Assembly: GCA_030267215.1 (NCBI GenBank)
Contig: JAJDJP010000011.1
Coordinates: 1-48,271, forward strand
DNA: 48,271 nucleotides
Origin: Ruminococcaceae bacterium OttesenSCG-928-A16
GTDB lineage: Bacteria; Bacillota; Clostridia; Oscillospirales; Ruminococcaceae
Direction of reading: 5' to 3'
In this document: positions 7,859 through 16,223 of the stretch, one piece after another
Layout: each line of letters opens with the position of its first letter
How positions within the stretch are numbered: position 1 is the first letter of the stretch
Notes under the pieces: generated by a model
What the model was told of the DNA's origin: nothing
Seen by the model: only the letters and a program-made list of their open reading frames with translations
Database searches by the model: none
Position numbers and translations under genes: made by a program

Positions 7859-9226
7859 CTATTTATCTTCTTTTTTATCTTGTTTTTTTGCCGGTTTTTT
7901 CGCAGGGGCTTTTTCAGCCTTTTCAGCTTTTTTCGCCTTGGGCTTTTCTTCGGTAATGGTGGCACTTTCTTTAATTAGGTCAATTGCCTTGTTCACCGCA
8001 AGGTCTTTGGCCACTTCGTCCATAGGCATAATGCTACGCACTTTGTCGGCTTCCATTTTGTACTGCTCGGCAATGCGCTCTACTTCTTTATCAATGTCTT
8101 CTTCGGTGGCAACCAGTTTTTCCAGCTTTACAATGGCTTCCAGCGCCAGGCGCATTTCTACCTGTTTTTTGGCTTGTTCTTTAAAGCCTTCGCGGAAGGC
8201 TTCCATATCCATGCCGGTATACTGCAGGTAGGTTTGCAGGTTTAGGCCCTGTTGCTCCAGCCTAAAGGCAAAATCTTGCACCAATTCATCCACACGGTTG
8301 TCGTACATCACCTCGGGTATTTCGCCCTCAATGGTTTCTACCACTTGTTCTACCAATTTGTTCTCGGTGTCACGTTCAGCATGCTCGTCTTGGTGCTTTT
8401 GCATATCGTCGCGGATGCTCTTTTTCAATTCTGCAAAAGTATCATACTCGCTCACATCTTTGGCAAATTCGTCATCCAGTTCCTGCAACTCTTTTTGCTG
8501 TACTTCGTGCAGTTTTACTTTAAATACAGCATCTTTGCCTGCCAAATTTTCGGCATGGTACTCTTTCGGGAAGGTAACCTTCACATCAAATTCTTCGCCT
8601 GCTTTGTGCCCCACTACTTGCTCCTCAAAACCGGGGATAAACTGGCCAGAACCTAGCGTTAAACGGTGGCCTTCGTCTTTGCCGCCATCAAACGGAACAC
8701 CATCCACCGAGCCCTCGTAATCGATAGTAGCAATGTCGCCATCTTTAGCAGCTTCATCGCTGGTAATAAGGCGAGAATTACGCTCTTGCATGCGCGCAAT
8801 CTCTTCATCCACCTTAGCTTCGTCCACTTTTTCGGTGGTTTTGGTGGCTTTTAGGCCTTTGTATTTGCCAATTTTAATTTCAGGTTTTACCGTAACGGTT
8901 ACTTTTAGCACAGCGCCATCTTCCACCGTTGCCGAAACCACATCTGCTTCGGGCCGGGCCACCGGCTCTAGCTCCAGCTCTTTAATCGCTTCTTCATATG
9001 CGGCCGGAAAAACATCATTAATGGCGTCGTAATGAAAAATATCGGCACCATACATTTTTTCTATTAAATTGCGGGGGGCATGCCCTTTGCGAAAGCCCGG
9101 CACATTATACCGCTTTGCTTCGCGTTTATAAACGGCCGAAATAGCCTCTTTAAACTGTTCGGGCGCAATGGCAATTTCCAGTTCATAGGTATTCGCACCA
9201 GTTTTTTCGTGTTTGTTCAATTTCAT
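7859..9226 (-). CDS. tig: Trigger factor, ribosome-associated chaperone and prolyl isomerase
   Basis: A 455-residue chaperone that binds at the ribosome exit tunnel. The N-terminal ribosome-binding domain carries the signature FRKGHAPRN (about residue 44 on), followed by the FKBP-type domain (DIATIDYEGSVDGVPFDGG, GLGSGQF-like TLGSGQFIPGFEEQ) and the helical C-terminal domain. I chose the ATG at 9226 (MKLNKHEKTG) because GGAGG precedes it and because the family begins there; the reading frame upstream is not family-like. The last 28 or so residues are an unusual Lys/Ala/Glu/Pro-rich tail. It is first in the tig-clpP-clpX run. Confidence 0.96.
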   Translation of the reverse strand: MKLNKHEKTGANTYELEIAIAPEQFKEAISAVYKREAKRYNVPGFRKGHAPRNLIEKMYGADIFHYDAINDVFPAAYEEAIKELELEPVARPEADVVSATVEDGAVLKVTVTVKPEIKIGKYKGLKATKTTEKVDEAKVDEEIARMQERNSRLITSDEAAKDGDIATIDYEGSVDGVPFDGGKDEGHRLTLGSGQFIPGFEEQVVGHKAGEEFDVKVTFPKEYHAENLAGKDAVFKVKLHEVQQKELQELDDEFAKDVSEYDTFAELKKSIRDDMQKHQDEHAERDTENKLVEQVVETIEGEIPEVMYDNRVDELVQDFAFRLEQQGLNLQTYLQYTGMDMEAFREGFKEQAKKQVEMRLALEAIVKLEKLVATEEDIDKEVERIAEQYKMEADKVRSIMPMDEVAKDLAVNKAIDLIKESATITEEKPKAKKAEKAEKAPAKKPAKKQDKKEDK

Positions 9227-9341
9227 TGTACATCCTCCAAAAAATTCACGTTTCCTGCGCCATGCGCCCAAAACCAGTGTATATGCAACCAGTAAAAGTG
9301 CCCTGCCCATTCAACATGCTTATTCTTTTCAACAGATATTT

Positions 9342-9370
9342 AGTATATCATAGTTTGTTCTTGTTTTCCA
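9342..9370 (-). promoter_or_regulatory. Promoter of tig
   Basis: Minus-strand TGGAAA (9370-9365), a 17-base spacer and TATACT (9347-9342) preceded by an extended TGA. The leader to the tig ATG is about 110 bases. Confidence 0.6.
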
Positions 9371-9377
9371 TACATAA

Positions 9378-10058
9378 TCAATTAATTTTGTAGGGTTTAA
9401 AACCAAGGCTGTCGGCACTTAGCAGCTTATACTGTATGCCATTTACCTGCCCCTGCACCGCCCAGCGGATAGACCCACCGTGCAAATGCCCGTAATAGCA
9501 TTGGTTTACGCCAAATTCTTGCATGGTTTCAATAACAGCAGCCGAGGTTGCCCCCACATATACCGGCGGATAATGCAAAAAAACCAACTTTTTGGGCAAG
9601 GTAGCCGCCTGCAAAGACGCCCGAAGCCGGCCCACCTCTCTCGCCATCACTTTTTCGTCCTGTGGTTTGTCTGCCTCAAACAGCCAGCTGCGGGTGCCAC
9701 AAACCGAAACCCCTTCTACCTCGTAGCTGTTATTGTGCAAAAACCGAATGCTGTCTAGTTGGTTTTGCTCTATCCAGGCGGTCATTTTAGCCATGGTGGT
9801 CCACCAGTAATCGTGGTTACCCTTCAAAACAATTTTTTGCCCTGGCAGGCTGTGTAAAAAAGCAAAATCGGCCAATGCTTCCTCAAAATTCATCGCCCAA
9901 GAGTTATCACCCATCAGCACAATGGTATCCTGTTCGGTAATGGTATCCCGCCAGTTTTTCTCCAGCCGGGGCACATAATCCTCCCAGCCCTCAAACACAT
10001 CCATAGGTTTGTTGCATCCCAGCGAAAGATGCAGGTCTCCTATTGCAAAAAGCGCCAT
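9378..10058 (-). CDS. Calcineurin-like metallophosphoesterase
   Basis: A 226-residue cytoplasmic phosphoesterase. All metal-binding motifs are present: GDLHL, GDNSW, GNHDYWW, HYPP and GHLHG. The pattern matches the bacterial YpjP/serine-threonine-phosphatase-like clade of uncharacterised metallophosphatases, and the substrate cannot be predicted. I prefer the ATG at 10058, with GGAG five bases upstream, over a GTG two codons earlier. It follows thrC by 33 bases and is probably in its transcript. Confidence 0.88.
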   Translation of the reverse strand: MALFAIGDLHLSLGCNKPMDVFEGWEDYVPRLEKNWRDTITEQDTIVLMGDNSWAMNFEEALADFAFLHSLPGQKIVLKGNHDYWWTTMAKMTAWIEQNQLDSIRFLHNNSYEVEGVSVCGTRSWLFEADKPQDEKVMAREVGRLRASLQAATLPKKLVFLHYPPVYVGATSAAVIETMQEFGVNQCYYGHLHGGSIRWAVQGQVNGIQYKLLSADSLGFKPYKIN

Positions 10059-10091
10059 AGTCACTCCAGGTTCATTTTCGTTTTACTTTTT

Positions 10092-11546
10092 TTATAATGT
10101 AAACGGTACTTCCAGCATTTCGTCGGCTTCTATTACCTGTGTAAAGCGCACAGGTTTTGTTTTTAGCGCCGTTAAGGCCGCCGGTGCCTTGGTGCCACTT
10201 ACTTGCTCTAGCTTGGCAATAGCGTCAAATTCATCGGCCGGCACAACCTGCCCCAGCGCTTGCAATACCTTGCCGCTAAATTTGTATGGGCTTGCGGTAG
10301 AAAGCACCACCACGGGCCTGCCGCTTGCCGGCAAATTGCGCCACACTTTAAAGGCAACTGCCGTGTGCGGGTCTGCTAAATAATTGTATTTGGTTTTCAG
10401 CTCGGCAATCTCTTCGCTCACCTGTTCTTCATCTGCCCAACCCGCCGCAAAGGTTTTGTTAATTTCCTCTAAGGTTTTGGCATCTACCTGATACTCACCT
10501 TTTTCCGCAAGATCCGCCATCCACTGGCTTACCTGTGCCGGGCTTTGGGTTTCGTGGTACAGCAGGCGCTCTAAATTAGAAGAAACCAGTATGTCCATAG
10601 AGGGGGAACTTGTTTTATGAAGCGGCCGCTTTGCCACATATTTTCCGCTGGCAAAAAAATCGCTTAGCACATTGTTTTGGTTAGAGGCGCAAATAAGCTG
10701 CCCCACCGGAAGGCCCATTAGCTTTGCATAATAGCCGGCCATAATATCGCCAAAGTTGCCGGTTGGTACACAAAAATCTACCGGTTGGCCCATGGCAACA
10801 GCACCGTTTTGGCACAGCGCAAGGTAGCTGGTTATATAGTACACAATTTGGGGCAACAACCGCCCCCAGTTAATAGAGTTAGCGCTAGACAGTTTTTTAT
10901 GCTGGGCCAATAACCGGGTGGCAATATCTTGGCTGTTAAAGGCAATTTTAATACCCCGTTGGGTATCATCAAAATTGCCCTTTACTGCGTACACCGCCAG
11001 GTTATCCCCTTGTTGGGTGGCCATTTGCAGGCGCTGTACTTCACTTACGCCATTTTCTGGGTAAAAAACCGCCATTTTAATGCCGGGCCGGTTTTTATAT
11101 CCTTCCAGCGCTGCCTTGCCAGTATCGCCAGAGGTTGCCACCATAAAAATGGTTTCGTCTGTTTCGTTTAACATGGCACGGGCCTGCACCAGTAGTTTTG
11201 GCATTAGTTGCAGGGCATAGTCTTTAAAAGCGCTGGTGGGGCCATGCCATAGTTCCAGCGCAAAAAGGCCATCGGTAACTTTTACAACATGTCCGGCCTT
11301 GTTATCAAAATTTTCGCCGTAGCTATCATCTAGTGCTTGTTGTAAAAAATCAGGTGCATAATCGGGCAAAAAAGCTTGCAACACAGCAAGGGCAACTTGG
11401 TTATACGTTTTGCCAAGCAAGGTTTGCAGGTTTAACCCTGGCAAGCTGGTGGGCACAAATAAACCGCCGCCGGGGGCAAGCCCCTTTAAAATTGCCTGCT
11501 GGGCCGTCACCTTTTGTGCTGCATCCCGTGTGCTTGTGTAGTTCAT
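10092..11546 (-). CDS. thrC: Threonine synthase
   Basis: A 484-residue PLP enzyme that converts O-phosphohomoserine to threonine. The PLP lysine lies in GPTSAFKDYALQL, and the cofactor phosphate loop is seen in ATSGDTGKAALEGY. Length and the N-terminal YTSTRD motif place it in the long thrC class of Clostridia and proteobacteria rather than the short Bacillus type. GGGGG lies five bases before the ATG. It has no other threonine-pathway gene beside it, and I see no T-box or riboswitch in the short upstream gap. Confidence 0.95.
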   Translation of the reverse strand: MNYTSTRDAAQKVTAQQAILKGLAPGGGLFVPTSLPGLNLQTLLGKTYNQVALAVLQAFLPDYAPDFLQQALDDSYGENFDNKAGHVVKVTDGLFALELWHGPTSAFKDYALQLMPKLLVQARAMLNETDETIFMVATSGDTGKAALEGYKNRPGIKMAVFYPENGVSEVQRLQMATQQGDNLAVYAVKGNFDDTQRGIKIAFNSQDIATRLLAQHKKLSSANSINWGRLLPQIVYYITSYLALCQNGAVAMGQPVDFCVPTGNFGDIMAGYYAKLMGLPVGQLICASNQNNVLSDFFASGKYVAKRPLHKTSSPSMDILVSSNLERLLYHETQSPAQVSQWMADLAEKGEYQVDAKTLEEINKTFAAGWADEEQVSEEIAELKTKYNYLADPHTAVAFKVWRNLPASGRPVVVLSTASPYKFSGKVLQALGQVVPADEFDAIAKLEQVSGTKAPAALTALKTKPVRFTQVIEADEMLEVPFTL

Positions 11547-11596
11547 TGTTTACCCCCTACTATTATCCATTTTAAATATATTATATTTTATACACA

Positions 11597-11959
11597 TTAT
11601 AGTGTAAATGCATTTTCTATTTGGTTTAATGTGGCTTTTTGTTGCCTGTTTAGTTGCACTTCCACCACATCAAACCGCATAAGGCAATCAGCATATTGTG
11701 GGTTTTGCTGCAAAAAAGCCCCTGCCGCCGCTATAATACGATGTTGCTTTTGCAGGGTAACCCATTCTTTGGGGCGGGCAATAGCACCGGCCCCACGGGT
11801 TTTTACCTCTACAAACACCAATACGTTTTGTTTAAGCGCCACAAGGTCAATTTCGCCTGTGCGGGCTTTAAAGTTGCGGGCCAGCAGCAAAAACCCCTTA
11901 TGCTGGTAGTTTTTTGCCGCCAACTCCTCGCCAAGCACACCTGTTTGCGCCGTGTTCAT
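11597..11959 (-). CDS. yraN: YraN family (UPF0102) endonuclease-like protein
   Basis: A 120-residue protein with a restriction-endonuclease-like fold. The conserved core is visible: GE at the N-terminus, [15 protein letters not shown] (metal-binding Glu and Asp) and VFVEVKTR (Glu-x-Lys). Nuclease activity is inferred; the cellular role is unknown. AGGAATTTTAC precedes the ATG. It overlaps rnhB by four bases, the standard rnhB-yraN coupling, and ends the rplS-lepB-rbgA-rnhB-yraN run. Confidence 0.92.
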   Translation of the reverse strand: MNTAQTGVLGEELAAKNYQHKGFLLLARNFKARTGEIDLVALKQNVLVFVEVKTRGAGAIARPKEWVTLQKQHRIIAAAGAFLQQNPQYADCLMRFDVVEVQLNRQQKATLNQIENAFTL

Positions 11960-12582
11960 GTAAAATTCCTGTTTTTTAAAAAAGATTTCCGATAAAAATC
12001 CTGCAGGCCATGTTCTTCTAGCAGCTGGTAATGCAGCTTGGTTGGGTAGCCTTTGTGTTGCGCCAGTTTATACTGTGGGTATTGCTTGTCCAGTTCCTGC
12101 ATATATCTATCTCTGGTTACTTTTGCCAAAATAGAGGCCGCCGCTATACTGGCCGAGGTAGCGTCTCCCTTTACCACCGGGTGGCATGGCAGGTCTAGTT
12201 CGGGGCATCGGTTGCCATCTATAAGTACCATATCTGGGCGCACCAATAGCTTTTGCACCGCCTGTTGCATACCCAGCATGGTGGCCCACAAAATATTCAG
12301 GCGGTCAATTTCCGCCGGCGGTACCAACACCACCGCCCAAGCAAGGGCTGTTTCGGTTATTTCGGTATACAACGCTTCTCGTTTTTTTTCGTTCAGCTTT
12401 TTAGAATCGTTTAAGCCTAAAATTGGCTGCTTGGGGTTTAAAATAACCGCCCCTACACTTACCGGGCCACAAAGCGGGCCACGGCCAGCTTCGTCTACCC
12501 CGCAAAGCAATGGGTATTCGGTGCGCATGGCTTCATCGTACAAATGCAGCGCTTCAGCCACGTTGTTGCTACTGTTTGCCAT
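11956..12582 (-). CDS. rnhB: Ribonuclease HII
   Basis: A 208-residue enzyme that cuts RNA-DNA hybrids and starts removal of misincorporated ribonucleotides. The active-site motif [15 protein letters not shown] carries the first Asp-Glu pair; later acidic residues lie in [10 protein letters not shown] and the ILAKVTRD block. Two adjacent ATG codons exist; I chose the second (12582), which has GGGAGG five bases upstream. It overlaps yraN and follows rbgA by about 20 bases. Confidence 0.95.
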   Translation of the reverse strand: MANSSNNVAEALHLYDEAMRTEYPLLCGVDEAGRGPLCGPVSVGAVILNPKQPILGLNDSKKLNEKKREALYTEITETALAWAVVLVPPAEIDRLNILWATMLGMQQAVQKLLVRPDMVLIDGNRCPELDLPCHPVVKGDATSASIAAASILAKVTRDRYMQELDKQYPQYKLAQHKGYPTKLHYQLLEEHGLQDFYRKSFLKNRNFT

Positions 12583-12605
12583 CATGGCCTCCCAAATTAA
12601 TTTTA

Positions 12606-13478
12606 CTACCTGTCTGGTTTTTCTAGCGAAATACGCCCAAACAACCCGCCCCTAAATTCGTCCAGCACCATAATAGAGGCACGCTCCAGGTCTATTTCTC
12701 CCCCCGAGATAAGCATGCCACGGCGTTTTCCAACGGCTTCCAGCAGTTCCCAGCCATCTTGTGGCAGCGGGCCTTGCAATTTAAAGCGCTGGCACAGGCG
12801 GGGGGCATAACCATTTGCCAGCTGAGCCAATAGCCCCGCAGCTATTTCTTCGGTATTCAGCAAGCGGTCGGGTATCGAACCAATTAAGGCCAGGTTAACC
12901 GCTGTTTCCATGTCATCAAACTTTTTCCACAGCACACCCGGCATATCCATCAATTCAAAATCTCCGGTGGTAATCCATTGTTCGCCCCGGGTTACGCCCG
13001 GCTTATCGGCAGCTTTGGCCTTGTTGGTGCCTGCCCAGTTGTTAATAAAGGTAGATTTGCCCACATTGGGGATACCGGTAATCATTAGGCGGGTTTGCGC
13101 ACCCACCATTCCCTTTTGCTGCCGGCGTTCCAGCAGTTCCGCCAGGGCGGTTTCTACGGCACGTTTTACCTGCGCCGCCGCCCCCTTTTGCTTGCTGTTA
13201 ATGGCAACACAGCCCGCCTCTTCGGTGCGGAAATAACGCAGCCAATCGGCTGTAACGGCTTCATCGGCAAGGTCTGCCTTATTTAGCACATACAACCGTG
13301 TTTTGTGGGTATAGCTACGCTGCAAGTCCGGGTTCAGGCTGCTGCGTGGTATGCGGGCGTCAAGCAATTGCACCACGGCGTCTACCTTGGGCAGGTTTTT
13401 TTCTATGCTGCGCAGGGTGCGCATCATGTGCCCCGGAAACCAATGGATATTGCGTGGTAGAACTAAATCTTCACTCAC
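12606..13478 (-). CDS. rbgA: RbgA/YlqF ribosome-biogenesis GTPase
   Basis: A 290-residue circularly permuted GTPase needed for late 50S assembly in Firmicutes. The permuted order is clear: G4 NKADL, then G5-like INSK, then G1 GIPNVGKST and G3 DMPGVLW. The N-terminus has HWFPGHM, diagnostic of RbgA, and a C-terminal helical ANTAR-like RNA-binding region follows. It starts with GTG (13478), with GGAGG six or seven bases upstream, and overlaps the lepB stop by four bases. Confidence 0.95.
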   Translation of the reverse strand: MSEDLVLPRNIHWFPGHMMRTLRSIEKNLPKVDAVVQLLDARIPRSSLNPDLQRSYTHKTRLYVLNKADLADEAVTADWLRYFRTEEAGCVAINSKQKGAAAQVKRAVETALAELLERRQQKGMVGAQTRLMITGIPNVGKSTFINNWAGTNKAKAADKPGVTRGEQWITTGDFELMDMPGVLWKKFDDMETAVNLALIGSIPDRLLNTEEIAAGLLAQLANGYAPRLCQRFKLQGPLPQDGWELLEAVGKRRGMLISGGEIDLERASIMVLDEFRGGLFGRISLEKPDR

Positions 13479-14014
13479 TCTATGCCTCCAAATTTATTAA
13501 ACGGAACAAGGCGGAAAACCACCTTGCCTAAAACATCTCGCTTGTCAATCATGCCAATGTCAGAATCTCGGCTATCTTTAGAATTAGGGCGGTTATCTCC
13601 CATTAAAAACAGGTGTCCCTCTGGCACGGTTACCGGGAAGGTTACATCGAACGAACGAGTGGTTGGTGCCGAAATATAAGGCTCGGTTAGCAGTTGGCCG
13701 TTTACAAACACCTGCCCTTGCTCAAAATCAATGTCTACCACATCGCCCTCTGTGCCAATCACCCGTTTTACAAGGGGGGCGCCAAATTCTATATAGCCAT
13801 CAATTACCACCACATCGCCCCGCTGTGGTTCATATAAAATGCTGCGGGCAATTAACTGGTCTCCATTTTCCAGGGTTGGCACCATCGAGGTGCCATCTAC
13901 CCGCACGGTGCGCACCAAAAACAACAGAATAATAAGCACTATTGTTAAGGCAAATACAATAGCGTCAAACCACTCAAGCACTGCAATGTTGCGTTCTCGT
14001 TGTTGTTGGTCCAT
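13475..14014 (-). CDS. lepB: Type I signal peptidase
   Basis: A 179-residue membrane peptidase that removes signal peptides outside the cytoplasmic membrane. One N-terminal membrane helix (about residues 18-40) is followed by the Ser nucleophile in VDGTSMVPTL and the general-base Lys in GAPLVKRVIG, then box E GDNRPNSKDSR. Length matches the short Gram-positive SipS type. I chose the ATG at 14014; its Shine-Dalgarno (AAAGAAAG) is weak and in-frame TTG and GTG codons just upstream are alternatives. It is coupled to rbgA. Confidence 0.95.
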   Translation of the reverse strand: MDQQQRERNIAVLEWFDAIVFALTIVLIILLFLVRTVRVDGTSMVPTLENGDQLIARSILYEPQRGDVVVIDGYIEFGAPLVKRVIGTEGDVVDIDFEQGQVFVNGQLLTEPYISAPTTRSFDVTFPVTVPEGHLFLMGDNRPNSKDSRDSDIGMIDKRDVLGKVVFRLVPFNKFGGIE

Positions 14015-14073
14015 AGGGTTCACTTTCTTTAAAAGCAATTAACATGTATTTTGTGGTAATTATATCATGATAT

Positions 14074-14105
14074 GAAAAAAGGGACAATTTACATTGCCCC
14101 TTTTT
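14074..14105 (-). terminator. Partial terminator between rplS and lepB
   Basis: GAAAAAAGGGACAAT pairs imperfectly with ATTGCCCCTTTTT around a 4-base loop. The minus-strand stem ends in CCCTTTTTTC, 13 bases after the rplS stop. Because lepB, rbgA, rnhB and yraN follow, it may set how much rplS transcription reads through. Confidence 0.7.
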
Positions 14106-14117
14106 AAGGTGTTTAAT

Positions 14118-14465
14118 TTAAACTTTTTGTTTAACTTTAGCCGCTTTACCGGTGCGCTGCCGCAGGTAGTACAGTTTAGCACGGCGCACTTTACCCATGC
14201 GGATAACTTCCACTTTTTCTACAAAGGGGCTGTTAACGGGGAAAACACGCTCTACCCCAACGCCGTACGAAGAACGACGAACAGTAAAGGTTTCGGCCAC
14301 GCCGCCATGTTTTTTGGCAATAACGGTGCCTTCAAAGGCCTGCACACGCTCACGCTCGCCCTCTTTAATGCGTACCGATACACGTACGGTATCGCCAATG
14401 TTAAACTTTGGCTTGTCGGCTTCGGCTTTAATCGAGCCTTCGGTAATAATTTTCATTGCATCCAT
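14118..14465 (-). CDS. rplS: 50S ribosomal protein L19
   Basis: A 115-residue L19, the family's normal length. Family blocks include [46 protein letters not shown] and [12 protein letters not shown] chose the ATG at 14465 (MDAMKI); in-frame ATG codons at 14483 and 14498 would add a poorly conserved extension, and the GGAGG lies between them and the chosen start, 11 bases from it. It heads the rplS-lepB-rbgA-rnhB-yraN run and has a structured leader. Confidence 0.95.
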   Translation of the reverse strand: MDAMKIITEGSIKAEADKPKFNIGDTVRVSVRIKEGERERVQAFEGTVIAKKHGGVAETFTVRRSSYGVGVERVFPVNSPFVEKVEVIRMGKVRRAKLYYLRQRTGKAAKVKQKV

Positions 14466-14579
14466 GTTAGTAAAGTCCTCCATTTTTTTATAAGACATTC
14501 GTACCCGTAAAACCGGCAGAGGACTGTCTGTTCAATGCATTGCATCAACCCTGCTGGTGGTGCCAGCAGATACTAACGC
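14466..14579 (-). promoter_or_regulatory. Structured rplS leader, candidate L19 autoregulatory RNA
   Basis: The predicted leader begins with GUUAGUA (14577-14571), which is exactly complementary to UACUAAC (14472-14466) lying between the Shine-Dalgarno and the rplS AUG. Inside are a perfect CUGCUGG/CCAGCAG hairpin (14569-14551) and an AGACA/UGUCU stem. The closing helix would sit over the start region. L19 leaders are known in Firmicutes; whether this matches that family needs a covariance search. Confidence 0.5.
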
Positions 14580-14585
14580 CTAGCT

Positions 14586-14614
14586 ATGATACCATACTAA
14601 ACAGGCATTTGCAA
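14586..14614 (-). promoter_or_regulatory. Promoter of rplS
   Basis: Minus-strand TTGCAA (14614-14609), a 17-base spacer and TATCAT (14591-14586) with an extended TGG. The predicted start is near 14579. Confidence 0.7.
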
Positions 14615-14720
14615 GCCTTTTTCATACTTTTTTGGGCTAATTTTATTGCCCAAACAAGTAACGCCCAAAAGTACAAAGGCTAAACTGCGCCGCCTGCTGC
14701 GCAACCAAAACACACTTAGA

Positions 14721-14754
14721 ACAGGTTAACCCCTTTTATAATGGTGTAACCTGT
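14721..14754 (-). repeat. 8-bp inverted repeat over the galK stop
   Basis: ACAGGTTA (14721-14728) and TAACCTGT (14747-14754) flank the galK stop codon. It could be a weak terminator, but no T-run follows on the minus strand. Confidence 0.35.
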
Positions 14755-16031
14755 GTGGTGCCCCTGCCCCTTACATTTAGCACATAGCAAGCATCGCTGC
14801 CAAAAATGGTTTGTAATTCGTTGCAGTAGGTTTCCAGCAAATCGTTTGGCACAAAGGCTTGTATGGTACCCGCAAAGCCGCCGCCTTGCAGCCGCCACGC
14901 CCCCTTGCCCGCCAATAGTAGCTGAGAAACAGCCAGCCCCAGCGCAACACCCTGTTCTTCGGGGCGGCGCACACTGTAGGCATTTTGGTTATATTCAAAC
15001 GAGGAATGCCCGCTCTCAATAATTGCTGCCTTAAAGGTTTCAAAATCGTTTTTGCCAATAGCGCCTGCCAGCACCCCTACCCGGCGGCATTCCTCAAAAA
15101 AGTGGATGGAACGCAGCACAGCGCGGTCTCCCTGTTGGGCACGGATAGCAGAAATATTGGCAAGTAATTGCTCCAGCGTAATTTGGCGCAGGTACTCTTT
15201 GCCAAAAAACTCTGCCACACTTTCCATCTCCCGCCGTATGGCGGTGTACTCATCGGTTAGGCCGGCATGGCTGCCCTTGGTATCGGTAATAACCAGCCGG
15301 TAACCATGGGCGGCCAAATCGAAGGGAATTTCGGTAACCTGCGGGTGTTCGGGGTCTTTAAAATCTATGGTGATGGCATTGCCCACTGCGCAGGCTGTTT
15401 GGTCCATCAAACCGCTGGGTTTGCCAAAAAATTTATTCTCGGCAAACTGGCCAATCATGCCAAGTTCTACCGCTGTAAATTTGTTTTGGTTATACTCGCC
15501 ATTTAAAATGGTGGCCATGCATACCTCAAACGCGGCCGAGCTAGAAAGCCCGCTGCCCCGCAAAACGTCCGAGGTTGTGTAAGCGTCGAACCCGGCTACC
15601 ATGCCACCACGTTGCTTTATGGCTGCCGCAACGCCCCGCACCAAAGCCGAAGATTTCCCGTACTCAAGGTTTACCGGTTCCAAATAAGCAAGGTCTACAA
15701 TATCGGGCGCACCAAACCCTTTGGATTGCACCCGGGCAAAGTTATCGTTATTTTTAGATACCACCGCAATAATATCTAGGTTTACCGCTGCTGCCATAAC
15801 CACGCCGTGGTTATGGTCGGTGTGGTTGCCACCAATTTCGGTGCGGCCGGGGGTAGAATAAATGGCAATTTCACGCTCTCCACCGTAGGTTTCTTCAAAC
15901 TGGGTAACCGCCTGGGTATACCGCTGGCGTTGTTTGTGCACCACAACCGGCCCGGCGCCATACAATTCCTCAAAGCTTTCATCGTAAAGGCCGGCCTCAA
16001 TATCCTTCTTCACCTGTGCCGAAACTGGCAT
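14736..16031 (-). CDS. galK: Galactokinase
   Basis: A 431-residue GHMP-family kinase that phosphorylates galactose to galactose-1-phosphate (Leloir pathway). The galactokinase signature is PGRTEIGGNHTDHNHG (about residues 61-76), the ATP-binding GHMP loop is LRGSGLSSSAAFEV, and the C-terminal motif is LQGGGFAGTIQAF. The family more often reads GRVNLIGEHTDYN-like or GRTEIGGNHTDH; the latter is typical of Clostridia. GGGTGAG precedes the ATG. No galT or galE is next to it. It is divergent from an AraC-type regulator across a 192-base gap containing a palindrome. Confidence 0.95.
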   Translation of the reverse strand: MPVSAQVKKDIEAGLYDESFEELYGAGPVVVHKQRQRYTQAVTQFEETYGGEREIAIYSTPGRTEIGGNHTDHNHGVVMAAAVNLDIIAVVSKNNDNFARVQSKGFGAPDIVDLAYLEPVNLEYGKSSALVRGVAAAIKQRGGMVAGFDAYTTSDVLRGSGLSSSAAFEVCMATILNGEYNQNKFTAVELGMIGQFAENKFFGKPSGLMDQTACAVGNAITIDFKDPEHPQVTEIPFDLAAHGYRLVITDTKGSHAGLTDEYTAIRREMESVAEFFGKEYLRQITLEQLLANISAIRAQQGDRAVLRSIHFFEECRRVGVLAGAIGKNDFETFKAAIIESGHSSFEYNQNAYSVRRPEEQGVALGLAVSQLLLAGKGAWRLQGGGFAGTIQAFVPNDLLETYCNELQTIFGSDACYVLNVRGRGTTQVTPL

Positions 16032-16105
16032 AGCCTACTCACCCCTGTGTGTTTATTTTAGCTCTATTGTTTGTTTTACAAAATAACACAAAATATTCTA
16101 CTTTA

Positions 16106-16133
16106 ATTATAGCAATAAACCTTTACTTGTAAA
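16106..16133 (-). promoter_or_regulatory. Promoter of galK
   Basis: Minus-strand TTTACA (16133-16128), a 16-base spacer and TATAAT (16111-16106). The -35 hexamer is buried in the palindrome at 16120-16135. Confidence 0.65.
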
Positions 16134-16135
16134 GG
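16120..16135. promoter_or_regulatory. Palindrome over the galK -35, candidate operator
   Basis: CCTTTACTTGTAAAGG has perfect 7-bp arms around two bases. It overlaps the galK -35 hexamer and lies about 55 bases from the -10 of the divergent araC-type gene, so a bound protein could control either promoter. Confidence 0.5.
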
Positions 16136-16173
16136 CATGTTTGGGCAGATATATGGATTTTTGTTGACGATTT

Positions 16174-16182
16174 TGTTATACT
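16174..16182 (+). promoter_or_regulatory. Extended -10 promoter of the AraC-type gene
   Basis: TGTTATACT is an extended -10 (TGN-TATACT) with no convincing -35. Transcription from near 16190 gives a 34-base leader before the TTG start at 16224. Confidence 0.5.
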
Positions 16183-16223
16183 GTAAGCAACTTAATTTCA
16201 CCGCAATAAAGGGAGGGCTGGTT

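Noticed and set aside
9227-9310. 28-residue N-terminal extension of trigger factor
   Set aside because: The family begins at MKLNKHEKTG and GGAGG lies just before that ATG. The extension spans the ribosome binding site.
11547-11596. Possible T-box or amino-acid riboswitch before thrC
   Set aside because: The gap is about 50 bases of AT-rich DNA with a plain Shine-Dalgarno. No specifier loop, T-box or terminator fits in it.
16137-16223. N-terminal extension of the AraC-type regulator from an ATG at 16137
   Set aside because: It would start before the predicted promoter, has no ribosome binding site and adds hydrophobic sequence unlike the family. The TTG at 16224 has a well-spaced GGGAGG.
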